DNA of 49,434 bases, from positions 1-49,434 of the forward strand of contig CAZEFW010000056.1 in assembly GCA_964511535.1 (NCBI GenBank), given 5' to 3'. The stretch comes from CAZCFB01 sp964511535 (lineage in GTDB: Bacteria > Myxococcota_A > Polyangia > GCA-2747355 > CAZCFB01). The notes beneath the pieces were generated by a model, which saw only the letters and a list, made by a program, of their open reading frames with translations, searched no databases and was not told the DNA's origin. Made by a program: the position numbers and the translations under genes. Below, piece after piece: positions 8,004 to 15,520 of this stretch. Each line of letters begins with the position of its first letter. Position 1 is the first letter of the stretch.

Positions 8004-11000
8004 CTAGCGCCTCGCTGGCACCCTCGCCGCCAGGCCCCGGTGGTAGCGCCCGAGCATCCGGTGCAGGCTGGCCCGCGACACCTCGCCCTCGGCGTCCAGC
8101 AGCAGCGCGCCGGCCTTGTTCCGGCTCAGCCCGCTCAGCAGCGGGGTCAACGCCGTGCCCGGCGCGCCCTCCAGCACCAGCAGCCGCGCCAGGTTCAGCG
8201 CGTGCCAGTTGCGGTCCTTCGGCTCTGCCGCGCCCCGCGCCCCCCGGGCCAGCAGCTGCTTGAGCCCGGTGAGGGGGTAGGCCACCAGCCAGCGCCGGGT
8301 GCGCTTGACATGCCCCAGCAGCGCCCGCGCCCGAAAGCGATCCGATCGACCGTGCAGGTTGGCCGAGGCCCAGCCGTTTTCGTCCGCCGGCAGCTTCATG
8401 GACAGCACGATGAGGTTGGTGCGGAAGACACGCTTCTCCCGCTCGCTCAGGGGGAAGCGCCCCGGGGCGCTGATGTGCGCCTTGAGCCGCAGCGAGCTGC
8501 GCATGGGCAGCGGCATGCGGCGGCCCTTGTGGGGGGTGGTGTTCACCGAGCCGAGCAGCTCGTCCAGGCGCTCGGGCTCCAGCTTCATGTTGTTCCACCC
8601 GGGTATCGCCCTGAACAGCAGGTAGTCCGCCGGGAAGAACGCCGAGGAGGAGGTGTAGATATCCCGGGTGGAGAACACCTTGGACTTGTAGAAGTCCTTG
8701 CCCGCGATGTAGTGGAGCCGCGGGTGGTCCAGGGTCTGGATCCCCCGGTCGAAGAAGTTCAGGTCGATCACCGCGTTGCCCCAGACCTGCCGCACCAGGA
8801 GCCCCTCCACCGACTTGATGCCCAGCTCGGCCAGGGCGGCCGCGGCGCGCGGGTTCTGCGCCAGCACCTGCCGCGCCCCGTCCACGCGCGCCTTGCTCAG
8901 GGGCTCGTCGCTGGCCAGCACCACCAGGTCGCCGCTGGTGCCGAAGAACACGTGCAGCTCGCGGAACTGCTCGGCCAGGGTGTTGGTGATGATGCCGATC
9001 ATGTCGTGGCTCGACGCGTACACATGCACCCACTGCAGCAGCACGCCCCCCGGGTTCAGGTGCGCCTTGACCAGCTGGTAGAAGTCCCGCGTGAACAGGC
9101 TGTCAACGCCGGTGACCCACGGGTTGCTCGGCTCCGAGATGATCAGATCCCACCTGCGGTCGCTGCGGCCGAACACCCGGAACGCGTCGCCGCGGTGGAT
9201 CTTGACCTTCGGGTTGTGGCGCAGCTTCTCGTTGGCGTGGTCGAAGTAGCCCGCGGCGTCGATGATCTCGCTGGAGATCTCCGCCACGTCGATGCGCTCG
9301 AAGCTGTCGTAGCGGGTCAGCTCCCCCACGGTGACCCCGGTGCCCAGGCCCACCACCGCCGCGCTCTTGCGGTTCCTGGCCAGGAGCGCCGGGATATGCG
9401 CGGACAGGCGCAGGGTGTAGATATCCTCCACCGTGTCGGAGTCGCACTTGCCGTTGACCCACACCGCGCGGCTGGCGGGGTTGAACTTGCTCTCGGTCAC
9501 GGTGAGGGACAGCGACGGGCCGTCGGTCTGCTTGAGGATCTTCTGCCGCTCGAGGTGTCGGGCGTAGAACACCGAGGGCGCCTGGTAGCTGTGGGCCAGC
9601 TCCTGGCGGTTGCGGAAGGTGCCGATGCTGAACCGGCGCGCGTCGTACATCGGCACCGTCACGAGCAACACCGCGGCCGCCGCCAGCAGCGCGCCCGCCG
9701 CCGCGCGGTACCCGCTCGACAGGTGCAGCGAGGCCAGCAGGCATGACACGGCGGTGCACGCCACGGCGGTGAGGAAGATGCGCGGGTTGTCCAGCACGTA
9801 GTACAGCAGGACGCCCCCGATCAGGCTGCCGAGCAGGGCGCCGAGGGTGTTGAGCGACAGCAGCAGCCCCGAGTGGCGGCCCACCTCGTTGATGTCGTCC
9901 TTGAGCTCGTGGAACGCGATGGGCAGGGTGGCGCCAGTGAAGAACAGCGCCGGCAGCAGCACCACCAGCAGCACCAGGAACACCGCGCCGTAGTAGAACC
10001 AGAACGCCACCTCCGAGGAGGAGAAGCCGATGCGGATCAGGTGGGCCATCTGGGGCCACAGGTCGAGGGCCAGGTACAGCCCGATGAGCAGCAACGCCAG
10101 GATGAACTGGTTGTAGAACAGGTAGCGGCGGCGGATGTGGCGCAGCTTGCCCACGGCGTAGCTGCCCAGGGCGATGGCCAGCAGGAACACCGACAGCACC
10201 AGGGAGAAGCTGTAGGACGACGATCCGAACGACAGGTTGGAGACGCGGAACAGCACGTTCTCCAGGGTCATCACCGCGAAGCCGCTGAGGAAGCCCACGG
10301 CGTAGATCACGAGCCTGCGGCCGGGGCTGGTGGCCGGGAGCGCGGCCGCCTCCGTCCCGGGCGCGTCCGCGTCGTCCTGGTCCGCCGGGCGCTGCGCTGC
10401 CTCGTCGTCGCCGAACAGGGGGGCGCGAGAGAGCAGCAGGAAGAAGGCCGCGGTGCCCAGGTTGAGCGCCGAGGTGCCCATCACCGTGGCGGGCAGGCCG
10501 TACGCCGGGATCAGCCAGAAACCGGCGGTCAGGGTGCCGAGGAAGGCCCCGCCGGTGTTCACCCCGTAGATCCGGGCGTGCACGCCGGTGGCCGCGTCAA
10601 GGTTGCGCGAGATGCCACGGGTCAGCAGCGGCACCGTGGCGCCCATGCAGATGGTGGGCACGCCGAACAGCACGAAGGAGGCGAACACCCCCTGGGCGAT
10701 GATCAGCAGCGGCGGGTCGAAGGACCAGCCCGTGGTGAGCGCCGCGAACCCGCTGAACAGCCAGGGAAAGATCAGGCACCACGCGCCGATGAGCGCCTCG
10801 AGCAGCGCGTACAGCTTCAGGTGCTGCTTGACCCGGGCGCTCAGCCGCCCGATGAGGTAGTACCCCAGCGACAGCCCCCCGAGGAAGGTGCCGATGATGA
10901 TGGCGATGGCGATGGTGTCGCTGCCGAGCAGCCGCCCCAGGTACTTTTGCCACACCACCTGGTAGATCAGCCCGGCGGCGCCCGTGAGGAAAACGAAGAA

Positions 11001-11051
11001 GTAGATGGCCGGGAAGATGAGCTTGTGGGTGGCCCTGCCCTTGGTCTCCAT
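8004..11051 (-). CDS. Multi-TM protein fused to spermidine synthase-like domain
   Basis: A 1015-aa protein. Residues 1-~475 hold many TM segments in two MFS-like blocks (beginning FPAIYFFVFLTGAAGLIYQ), separated by a loop rich in Asp/Ala around 225-240. Residues ~500-780 are a Rossmann methyltransferase/spermidine-synthase-like domain with VVGLGTGVTVGE (~565-575), the acidic EISSEII and LIISEPSNPWVTGVDSLFT. The classical catalytic Asp of spermidine synthases is replaced by SEPSNP, so it is unlikely to be a standard aminopropyltransferase. A C-terminal extension of ~200 aa is helical and unrecognised. ATG 11051 has GGAGAGG upstream. It follows the nucleotidyltransferase-like gene by 20 nt, probably one operon. 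Confidence 0.85.
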   Translation of the reverse strand: METKGRATHKLIFPAIYFFVFLTGAAGLIYQVVWQKYLGRLLGSDTIAIAIIIGTFLGGLSLGYYLIGRLSARVKQHLKLYALLEALIGAWCLIFPWLFSGFAALTTGWSFDPPLLIIAQGVFASFVLFGVPTICMGATVPLLTRGISRNLDAATGVHARIYGVNTGGAFLGTLTAGFWLIPAYGLPATVMGTSALNLGTAAFFLLLSRAPLFGDDEAAQRPADQDDADAPGTEAAALPATSPGRRLVIYAVGFLSGFAVMTLENVLFRVSNLSFGSSSYSFSLVLSVFLLAIALGSYAVGKLRHIRRRYLFYNQFILALLLIGLYLALDLWPQMAHLIRIGFSSSEVAFWFYYGAVFLVLLVVLLPALFFTGATLPIAFHELKDDINEVGRHSGLLLSLNTLGALLGSLIGGVLLYYVLDNPRIFLTAVACTAVSCLLASLHLSSGYRAAAGALLAAAAVLLVTVPMYDARRFSIGTFRNRQELAHSYQAPSVFYARHLERQKILKQTDGPSLSLTVTESKFNPASRAVWVNGKCDSDTVEDIYTLRLSAHIPALLARNRKSAAVVGLGTGVTVGELTRYDSFERIDVAEISSEIIDAAGYFDHANEKLRHNPKVKIHRGDAFRVFGRSDRRWDLIISEPSNPWVTGVDSLFTRDFYQLVKAHLNPGGVLLQWVHVYASSHDMIGIITNTLAEQFRELHVFFGTSGDLVVLASDEPLSKARVDGARQVLAQNPRAAAALAELGIKSVEGLLVRQVWGNAVIDLNFFDRGIQTLDHPRLHYIAGKDFYKSKVFSTRDIYTSSSAFFPADYLLFRAIPGWNNMKLEPERLDELLGSVNTTPHKGRRMPLPMRSSLRLKAHISAPGRFPLSEREKRVFRTNLIVLSMKLPADENGWASANLHGRSDRFRARALLGHVKRTRRWLVAYPLTGLKQLLARGARGAAEPKDRNWHALNLARLLVLEGAPGTALTPLLSGLSRNKAGALLLDAEGEVSRASLHRMLGRYHRGLAARVPARR

Positions 11052-11071
11052 GGACGTGCCTCTCCGGGGCT

Positions 11072-11869
11072 TCAGAACTGGATGGTGTGCGCGTCGAAGA
11101 AGCGCCGCCGCATGTCGAGCAGGTACTCCTCCACCGCGGCCGCTTCGGGCGGGTCGGGTGGCAGGGGGCTGTCGTTTGCCGCGTTCTCCAGCGCAGGGTG
11201 CAGGCGCGCCAGGTGGTTGACCCAGTGGCTCCCCTCCTTGAGCCGCGACTCGGGCTCGAGCCGCCCCTGGTCCATGAGCTCCTCCAGGCGGTCCTGGCCG
11301 TAGGAGCGGGACAGGGTGGGGAGGTCGAACATCAGCTCACCGGTCTGCAGCAGGTGCAGCCCGGTCAGGGCGATGCGGTAGGCCTGCAGCACACGCCTCA
11401 CCGACGGGGTCGGGTTGGCCTCGTGGTCCTTGAGCAGCCCCCGGGCGAAGTCGTTGTAGTAGTTGTAGAAGCGGCGGCAGAGCACCCCGTCGCACACCCG
11501 CGCCAGCCGTCGCAGGTCCTCGCTGTCCATCAGCTGCAGCGGGTTCATGATCCGCTCCAGGATGGAGCCGTCGCCGCGCAGCAGCGCGGAGCAGACCAGA
11601 CCGATCTCGGCCGAGACGAAGTCGATGCGGTACCCCTCGTATTCGCCCACCCAGTTCACCGACCGCGGCGCTGAGCTCAGCCCCACCAGGTTCTCGGTGG
11701 GCTCCACGTGCACGCCCTTGATCTCCAGCAGCCCATCCGGCGCGGCGTAGCCGCCCACGTGGGCGCCCGACACCGCGGCGCAGATGATCTTCTGGCTCAT
11801 CTGCTCCAGCAGGAATCGCTTGAGCAGCTCGTGAGGCAGGCCCAGGCGGTGGAGGTGCTGGTAGGTCAT
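11072..11869 (-). CDS. Predicted nucleotidyltransferase (RlaP/YcgL-like), motif degenerate
   Basis: A 265-aa protein resembling the COG3541 predicted nucleotidyltransferases (DNA polymerase beta superfamily). The N-terminal part carries SGAHVGGYAAPDGLLEIKGV (~34-53), the place of the G-S/G...D-x-D/E motif, and later YRIDFVSAEIG, the third carboxylate strand. The first Asp of the expected D-L-D/E is missing (GLLE). A conserved helical C-terminal region follows (CRRFYNYYNDFARG and the closing LLDMRRRFFDAHTIQF). The ATG at 11869 has no Shine-Dalgarno, but a TACAAT box sits 11 nt upstream, so the mRNA may be nearly leaderless. It is first in a two-gene unit with the fused synthase-like gene. Family assignment is moderately sure; activity is doubtful. 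Confidence 0.65.
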   Translation of the reverse strand: MTYQHLHRLGLPHELLKRFLLEQMSQKIICAAVSGAHVGGYAAPDGLLEIKGVHVEPTENLVGLSSAPRSVNWVGEYEGYRIDFVSAEIGLVCSALLRGDGSILERIMNPLQLMDSEDLRRLARVCDGVLCRRFYNYYNDFARGLLKDHEANPTPSVRRVLQAYRIALTGLHLLQTGELMFDLPTLSRSYGQDRLEELMDQGRLEPESRLKEGSHWVNHLARLHPALENAANDSPLPPDPPEAAAVEEYLLDMRRRFFDAHTIQF

Positions 11870-11879
11870 GACGTCTGGG

Positions 11880-11885
11880 ATTGTA
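11880..11885 (-). promoter_or_regulatory. Candidate -10 box for the 11072-11869 gene
   Basis: On the minus strand TACAAT lies 10 nt before the ATG, which would place the RNA start about 4 nt before the codon. No good -35 is present at standard spacing (TTGGCG is 20 nt away). There is no ribosome binding site, consistent with a leaderless transcript. Confidence 0.4.
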
Positions 11886-11966
11886 GAGTGAGTTGGGGCA
11901 GCAGGTCGCCAAAAAATGCACCCTTCTCACTTTCATGGGTTGACATGTCGGCTGCATTCACCACTA

Positions 11967-11984
11967 TTAGACCAGTCAGTCTAA
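11967..11984. promoter_or_regulatory. Palindromic TetR-type operator
   Basis: TTAGAC, six bases, GTCTAA is a perfect inverted repeat with the spacing and TAGAC core seen in many TetR-family operators. It lies 123 bp upstream of the TetR start at 12107 and 98 bp from the divergent nucleotidyltransferase-like gene. Autoregulation of the TetR/export cluster is the natural inference. Confidence 0.6.
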
Positions 11985-11991
11985 ACTAGAT

Positions 11992-12063
11992 GGTATAGAA
12001 CAGGCGGTGTAAACCGCCAGGTGTAAACCATGAGGTGTAACCATGCGGTGTAGAACTCATGGT
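11992..12063. repeat. 14-bp direct repeat array with embedded hairpins
   Basis: Five copies of a GGTRTARAMC-like decamer recur at 11992, 12006, 12020, 12034 and 12047, spaced 14, 14, 14 and 13 bp. Within it are two inverted repeats: GGCGGT-GTAA-ACCGCC (12003-12018) and ACCATGAG...CTCATGGT (12027-12034 with 12056-12063). The array lies between the palindromic operator and the TetR gene. The period is neither a helical turn nor a codon multiple. It could bind a cooperative regulator or form a 5' leader structure. Confidence 0.75.
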
Positions 12064-12106
12064 ATTGTCTCCCCGGTCCTGGATCTTTCCAGCACGGAGA
12101 TACGCG

Positions 12107-12772
12107 ATGCCCGCAGCACGTTTTTACAAGCTCCCCCAGGAGCGGCAGGACGCAATCCTCGACGCGGCCGCCGCAGAGTTCGCCGCCCGGGGCTACGAGG
12201 GCGCCTCGTACAACCAGATCATCAAGCACTCGGGCGTGAGCAAGGGCTCGATGTACTACTACTTCGAGGGCAAGCAGGACCTGTACGGAGCGGTGCTGAT
12301 GCGGCTGGGCCAGACATTTCTGGCTCATATCGGCAGCTTCAAGCTGGACCCGGACGCCGCCACTTTCTGGCAGCAGGCCGAGGAGATGAGCGTCAGGGCC
12401 ATGGAGTATTACGCCGACCATCCCACGTCCGCAGGCCTGCTCAAGAGCCTGCTCACCCGGCCCCAGTCCGGCGAGACCCTGGAGACAGCCGCCGTGCTGC
12501 GCGCGGCCTGGGAGCAGTGGTGGGACATGGTGCTGAAGCTCGGACAGGAGTGCGGCGCCATCCGCACCGACCTGCCTCGGTCGCTGATGGTGCGGCTGCT
12601 GGTGGCGGTGTGCGACGCCGTGGACGGCTGGTGCATCGAGCGCATCGACAAGCTCTCCAGGGACGACTGGCGCGAGGTCTCCCGTATGCTGGCCGACTCC
12701 CTGCGACAGATGGGAGACGTCTCGGCCGAGGACGAGGATCGCCGCCACCTCTGGCGGCGGTTTGAAGACTGA
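12107..12772 (+). CDS. TetR/AcrR family transcriptional regulator
   Basis: A 221-aa regulator. ATG 12107 is favoured over an upstream frame extension because ACGGAGA lies 8 nt before it and the protein then begins MPAARFYKLPQERQDAILDA, the normal TetR start. The HTH occupies ~12-60 (ASYNQIIKHSGVSKGSMYYYF). The remaining helical domain (~70-215) would bind an inducer and form the dimer. The gene heads a same-strand set of a LolA-like protein, an outer-membrane barrel and an MMPL exporter. A perfect palindrome upstream (11967-11984) is a plausible operator. The ligand cannot be read from sequence; lipids or fatty acyl compounds are plausible given the neighbours. Confidence 0.9.
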   Translation: MPAARFYKLPQERQDAILDAAAAEFAARGYEGASYNQIIKHSGVSKGSMYYYFEGKQDLYGAVLMRLGQTFLAHIGSFKLDPDAATFWQQAEEMSVRAMEYYADHPTSAGLLKSLLTRPQSGETLETAAVLRAAWEQWWDMVLKLGQECGAIRTDLPRSLMVRLLVAVCDAVDGWCIERIDKLSRDDWREVSRMLADSLRQMGDVSAEDEDRRHLWRRFED

Positions 12773-12895
12773 CCACGAACCCCTGAACCCCTGACTCACT
12801 GAACAACCCACGCGCCGGCGCATCGGCGCGAAGGACCGGCGAGGTGCGCCCGGCGAGCGGCGCGCGCGCGACCAGGTCCAGCCACGGAGGCGACC

Positions 12896-13678
12896 ATGAA
12901 ACGACCAGCCCGAACCGTTCTCACCCTGGCCAGCGCGACGCTGATCATCCTGGCGGCGGCGCCGGCGGCGGCGGAGTTGACCCCGCGCCAGATCATCCAG
13001 CGCTCCCTGGACCAGCAGGTCTTCCGCAACAAGGGGGCCGAGATGAAGATCGCCATGCGCCTGGTGAGCAAGGGCGGCGAGACCCGGCACCGGAAGCTCG
13101 CCGCGTCCACCCTGCGCCGCGGGGGCCTGAGCCACACCATGGCGCGGGTCCTGGCCCCGCAGGACCTGGCCGGAACCGCCTTCCTGTTCAAGCAGAAAGA
13201 GGGCGGCGCCGACGAGCAGTTCATGTATCTGGCCGCCCTGCGGGTGGTCAAGCGCATCGTGGGTGAGCAGAAGAGCGCCCGGTTCCTGGGCAGCCAGTTC
13301 ACCTACGGCGACCTGGAGTGGGGCGCCGTCGAGGACGCCCGCTATGCCCGGTTGCCCGACGAGGCGGTGGGCGCCGAGCCGTGCCATGTCATCCAGGCAA
13401 CGCCCCGGGGCGACAGCGACTACAGCAAGCTGACCCTCTGGATCCGCGCCCGGGACTTCACCATGGTGCGCATGAAGTTCTTCGACAAGGAGGGGCGGCT
13501 GAAGAAGGTCCTGTTCGTCAAGCGGGTGGAGCGCATCGGAGGGCGCCTCGTGGCCACGCGGCTGAAGATGAAGAACGCGCGCACCGGCGACGCCACCCTG
13601 CTGGCTGTGAGCGAGGTCCGGCTGCGCGACGACCTGTCCGCCGAGCGGTTCTCGGTGCGCGAGCTGAAGAAGCAGTAG
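12896..13678 (+). CDS. Outer membrane lipoprotein-sorting (LolA-like) protein
   Basis: A 260-aa exported protein with a signal peptide at 1-27 (ending APAAAE), after which the sequence forms a LolA/LolB-like half-barrel. Typical strands include MKIAMRLVSKGGE, MARVLAPQDLAGTAFLFK, SKLTLWIRARDFTMVRMKFFDKEG and VATRLKMKNARTG. It belongs to the outer membrane lipoprotein-sorting protein group often encoded beside MMPL/RND exporters, and probably carries a lipid or lipoprotein across the periplasm. The ATG at 12896 follows GGAGG at 12884-12889. The next gene starts 4 nt after its stop, so the pair is surely cotranscribed. The exact cargo is unknown. Confidence 0.82.
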   Translation: MKRPARTVLTLASATLIILAAAPAAAELTPRQIIQRSLDQQVFRNKGAEMKIAMRLVSKGGETRHRKLAASTLRRGGLSHTMARVLAPQDLAGTAFLFKQKEGGADEQFMYLAALRVVKRIVGEQKSARFLGSQFTYGDLEWGAVEDARYARLPDEAVGAEPCHVIQATPRGDSDYSKLTLWIRARDFTMVRMKFFDKEGRLKKVLFVKRVERIGGRLVATRLKMKNARTGDATLLAVSEVRLRDDLSAERFSVRELKKQ

Positions 13679-13682
13679 GGTC

Positions 13683-15482
13683 ATGCACGGTTCGGCACAT
13701 GGCGCGGGGGTGGTCAGCGCGTTGCTCATCCTGCTGCTTTGCCAGGCGGCGTGGGGCGAGCCGGCGGATGAGCCGGGCGCGCCAGGCGCCTTTGAGTCTC
13801 CTGCGGCGGTCCCGGCCCCGGCGGCGGGCGAGATCGTAGATCCCGAGGACGACGACGGCGATGACTGGCCCGACGACGCGCCAGCGGCGGCCCCGGCCCC
13901 GGCGGCGGGCGAGATCGTTGACCCCGAGGACGGCGACGGCGACGACTGGCCCGACGACGCGCCCGGTGCGGCGCCTGCGTCCGGTGCGGCCCCCGCGGTC
14001 TCCCGGGCAGCCGCGCGCGCAGCCCCGGGCCCCGGCGTGCTGACCTGGTGGGCCCGCGGCAGCCTGAGCCTGGGCCTGGACACCGAGCACTCCGGCCCGC
14101 GCTCCGCCAACCAGCCCGGCGTGCGCGAGGACGTCATGGCGCTGGTCACCGACGTGGCGGTGGGGCTCCGGGTGCGCCTGCGGGAGTCGCTCCGGCTTCA
14201 GGCCGCCGGGCGCCTGCGGCTGCATGTATCGGCCCGCCGACCAACCGGCGAGGGCGAGACCTATACCCTGTTCAACGGCGACCTGCATCGCACCGACTTC
14301 GAGGCCCTGCCGGATGACACCTTCGTCGAGTTGAGCACCGAGCACGTGGAGCTGCAGGTGGGGATGATCACCTCCGTGTGGGGCGCCTCGGACCTGGTCA
14401 ACCCCAACGACCAGCTCACCGCCCTGGACCTGCGCCTTGGCCCCATGTCGGCCCGGCGCCTGCCCGTGCTGGCGGCGAGGGCCGACGTCTACCTCGGTCC
14501 GGTCACGCTGACCGGGGTGTGGCAGCCGGTGCACATGCCCCACCGCGTGGACCTGTTCGGCGGCGACTTCGCCCTGCTGGGCCCGGGGGCGCCGCCCTCC
14601 CTGCGCCTGCTGGGCGACCTGGCCGACCGCCTGGCCAACGACAGCGTGGAGGGGCAGTGGCAGGGCGCGCTGATCCAGAGCAGCTCGCCCAGGCCCTTCG
14701 TGGACAGCAGCGTGGGCGTCCGGCTCTCGACCACCGTCAAGGGCTGGGACCTCGCCCTGCAGTACGCCTACACCTTCGAGCGCCTGCCGGTGATGCGCAT
14801 GCACGGCGACCTGGTCCAGCGCCTGCTGCCCTACCTGCTGTCGCCGCCGACCATCTCCGCCTCCGAGGTGCTGCGGGCGCTGGCCCGCTCCTTCGCCGAG
14901 GCGCCCACCGTGGAGTCGATCTACCTGCGCCAGCACCAGGTGGGGCTCAGCGCCTCCGGCGCGCTGTTGGGCATCGTGGTGGAGGGCGACCTGGCGCTGC
15001 TCTCCCGCCGTGCCGAGCCCCTGGACGACGACGGGCCGGGGTTGCCGGGGCTGCCCCTCGAGCGCCTCGGCAGCAGCTGGTCAACCAGCACCGATACGCC
15101 GGTGCTGGCCTACACCCTCGGCGGGCGCTACTCCCGCGGCGAGGACCTGCTGATCAAGCTGGAGTGGTGGCACGAGCTGCTGCTGGATCCGCTGGGCCAG
15201 GACGGCAGCGAGCGCCGGGAGCTGCTGTTGGGCGGCCCCCATCGCGGGGGCGTGGCGCTGATGGCGCGCTACACCATCCCCCGCGTCGACCTGACCGCGC
15301 GGCTGCTGCTGCACAGCGAGCTGTTCCACGGCTCCATCATCGCGGCCCCGGAGCTGTCCTACCGCTTCGGCGACCACCTGACCGCCTTCGTGGGCGGCAC
15401 GATATACGCCGGGGATCGCGGCCCCGGCGCCCTGTTCAACGGAAACGACGAGGTCCACCTGGGGTTCCGCGGCTACCTGTGA
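13683..15482 (+). CDS. Outer-membrane beta-barrel protein (DUF1302-like)
   Basis: A 599-aa exported protein with a signal peptide at ~1-25 (ending AWGEP). Residues 44-97 contain two copies of a 27-aa acidic/Pro-Ala repeat (PAPAAGEIVDPED...WPDDAP), likely a flexible periplasmic or surface spacer. From ~115 onward alternating amphipathic strands are typical of a large beta barrel (VAVGLRVRLRESLRLQAAG, ISTVWGASDLVNPNDQ-like segment, final FGDHLTAFVGG and EVHLGFRGYL). The WGxSDLxNPxD motif is characteristic of DUF1302-type outer-membrane proteins. Positioned between the LolA-like gene and the MMPL exporter, it is probably the outer-membrane component of the export route. Confidence 0.75.
   Translation: MHGSAHGAGVVSALLILLLCQAAWGEPADEPGAPGAFESPAAVPAPAAGEIVDPEDDDGDDWPDDAPAAAPAPAAGEIVDPEDGDGDDWPDDAPGAAPASGAAPAVSRAAARAAPGPGVLTWWARGSLSLGLDTEHSGPRSANQPGVREDVMALVTDVAVGLRVRLRESLRLQAAGRLRLHVSARRPTGEGETYTLFNGDLHRTDFEALPDDTFVELSTEHVELQVGMITSVWGASDLVNPNDQLTALDLRLGPMSARRLPVLAARADVYLGPVTLTGVWQPVHMPHRVDLFGGDFALLGPGAPPSLRLLGDLADRLANDSVEGQWQGALIQSSSPRPFVDSSVGVRLSTTVKGWDLALQYAYTFERLPVMRMHGDLVQRLLPYLLSPPTISASEVLRALARSFAEAPTVESIYLRQHQVGLSASGALLGIVVEGDLALLSRRAEPLDDDGPGLPGLPLERLGSSWSTSTDTPVLAYTLGGRYSRGEDLLIKLEWWHELLLDPLGQDGSERRELLLGGPHRGGVALMARYTIPRVDLTARLLLHSELFHGSIIAAPELSYRFGDHLTAFVGGTIYAGDRGPGALFNGNDEVHLGFRGYL
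13812..13973 (+). repeat. Tandem 81-bp in-frame duplication
   Basis: Two copies of a 27-codon unit encode PAPAAGEIVDPED...WPDDAPxAA near the N-terminus of the beta-barrel protein. The copies differ by only a few bases, for example DDDGDD against DGDGDD, which suggests recent duplication. Unit length is a codon multiple, so it only lengthens the acidic spacer. Confidence 0.85.
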
Positions 15483-15520
15483 GGGGGCGCGGACGATGAA
15501 CCGGAAGGAGCGGTCCGATC

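Noticed and set aside
7869..9746. 625-codon plus-strand open frame
   Set aside because: It runs antisense through the conserved synthase-like gene and shows only His/Gln/Arg/Val-rich shadow composition.
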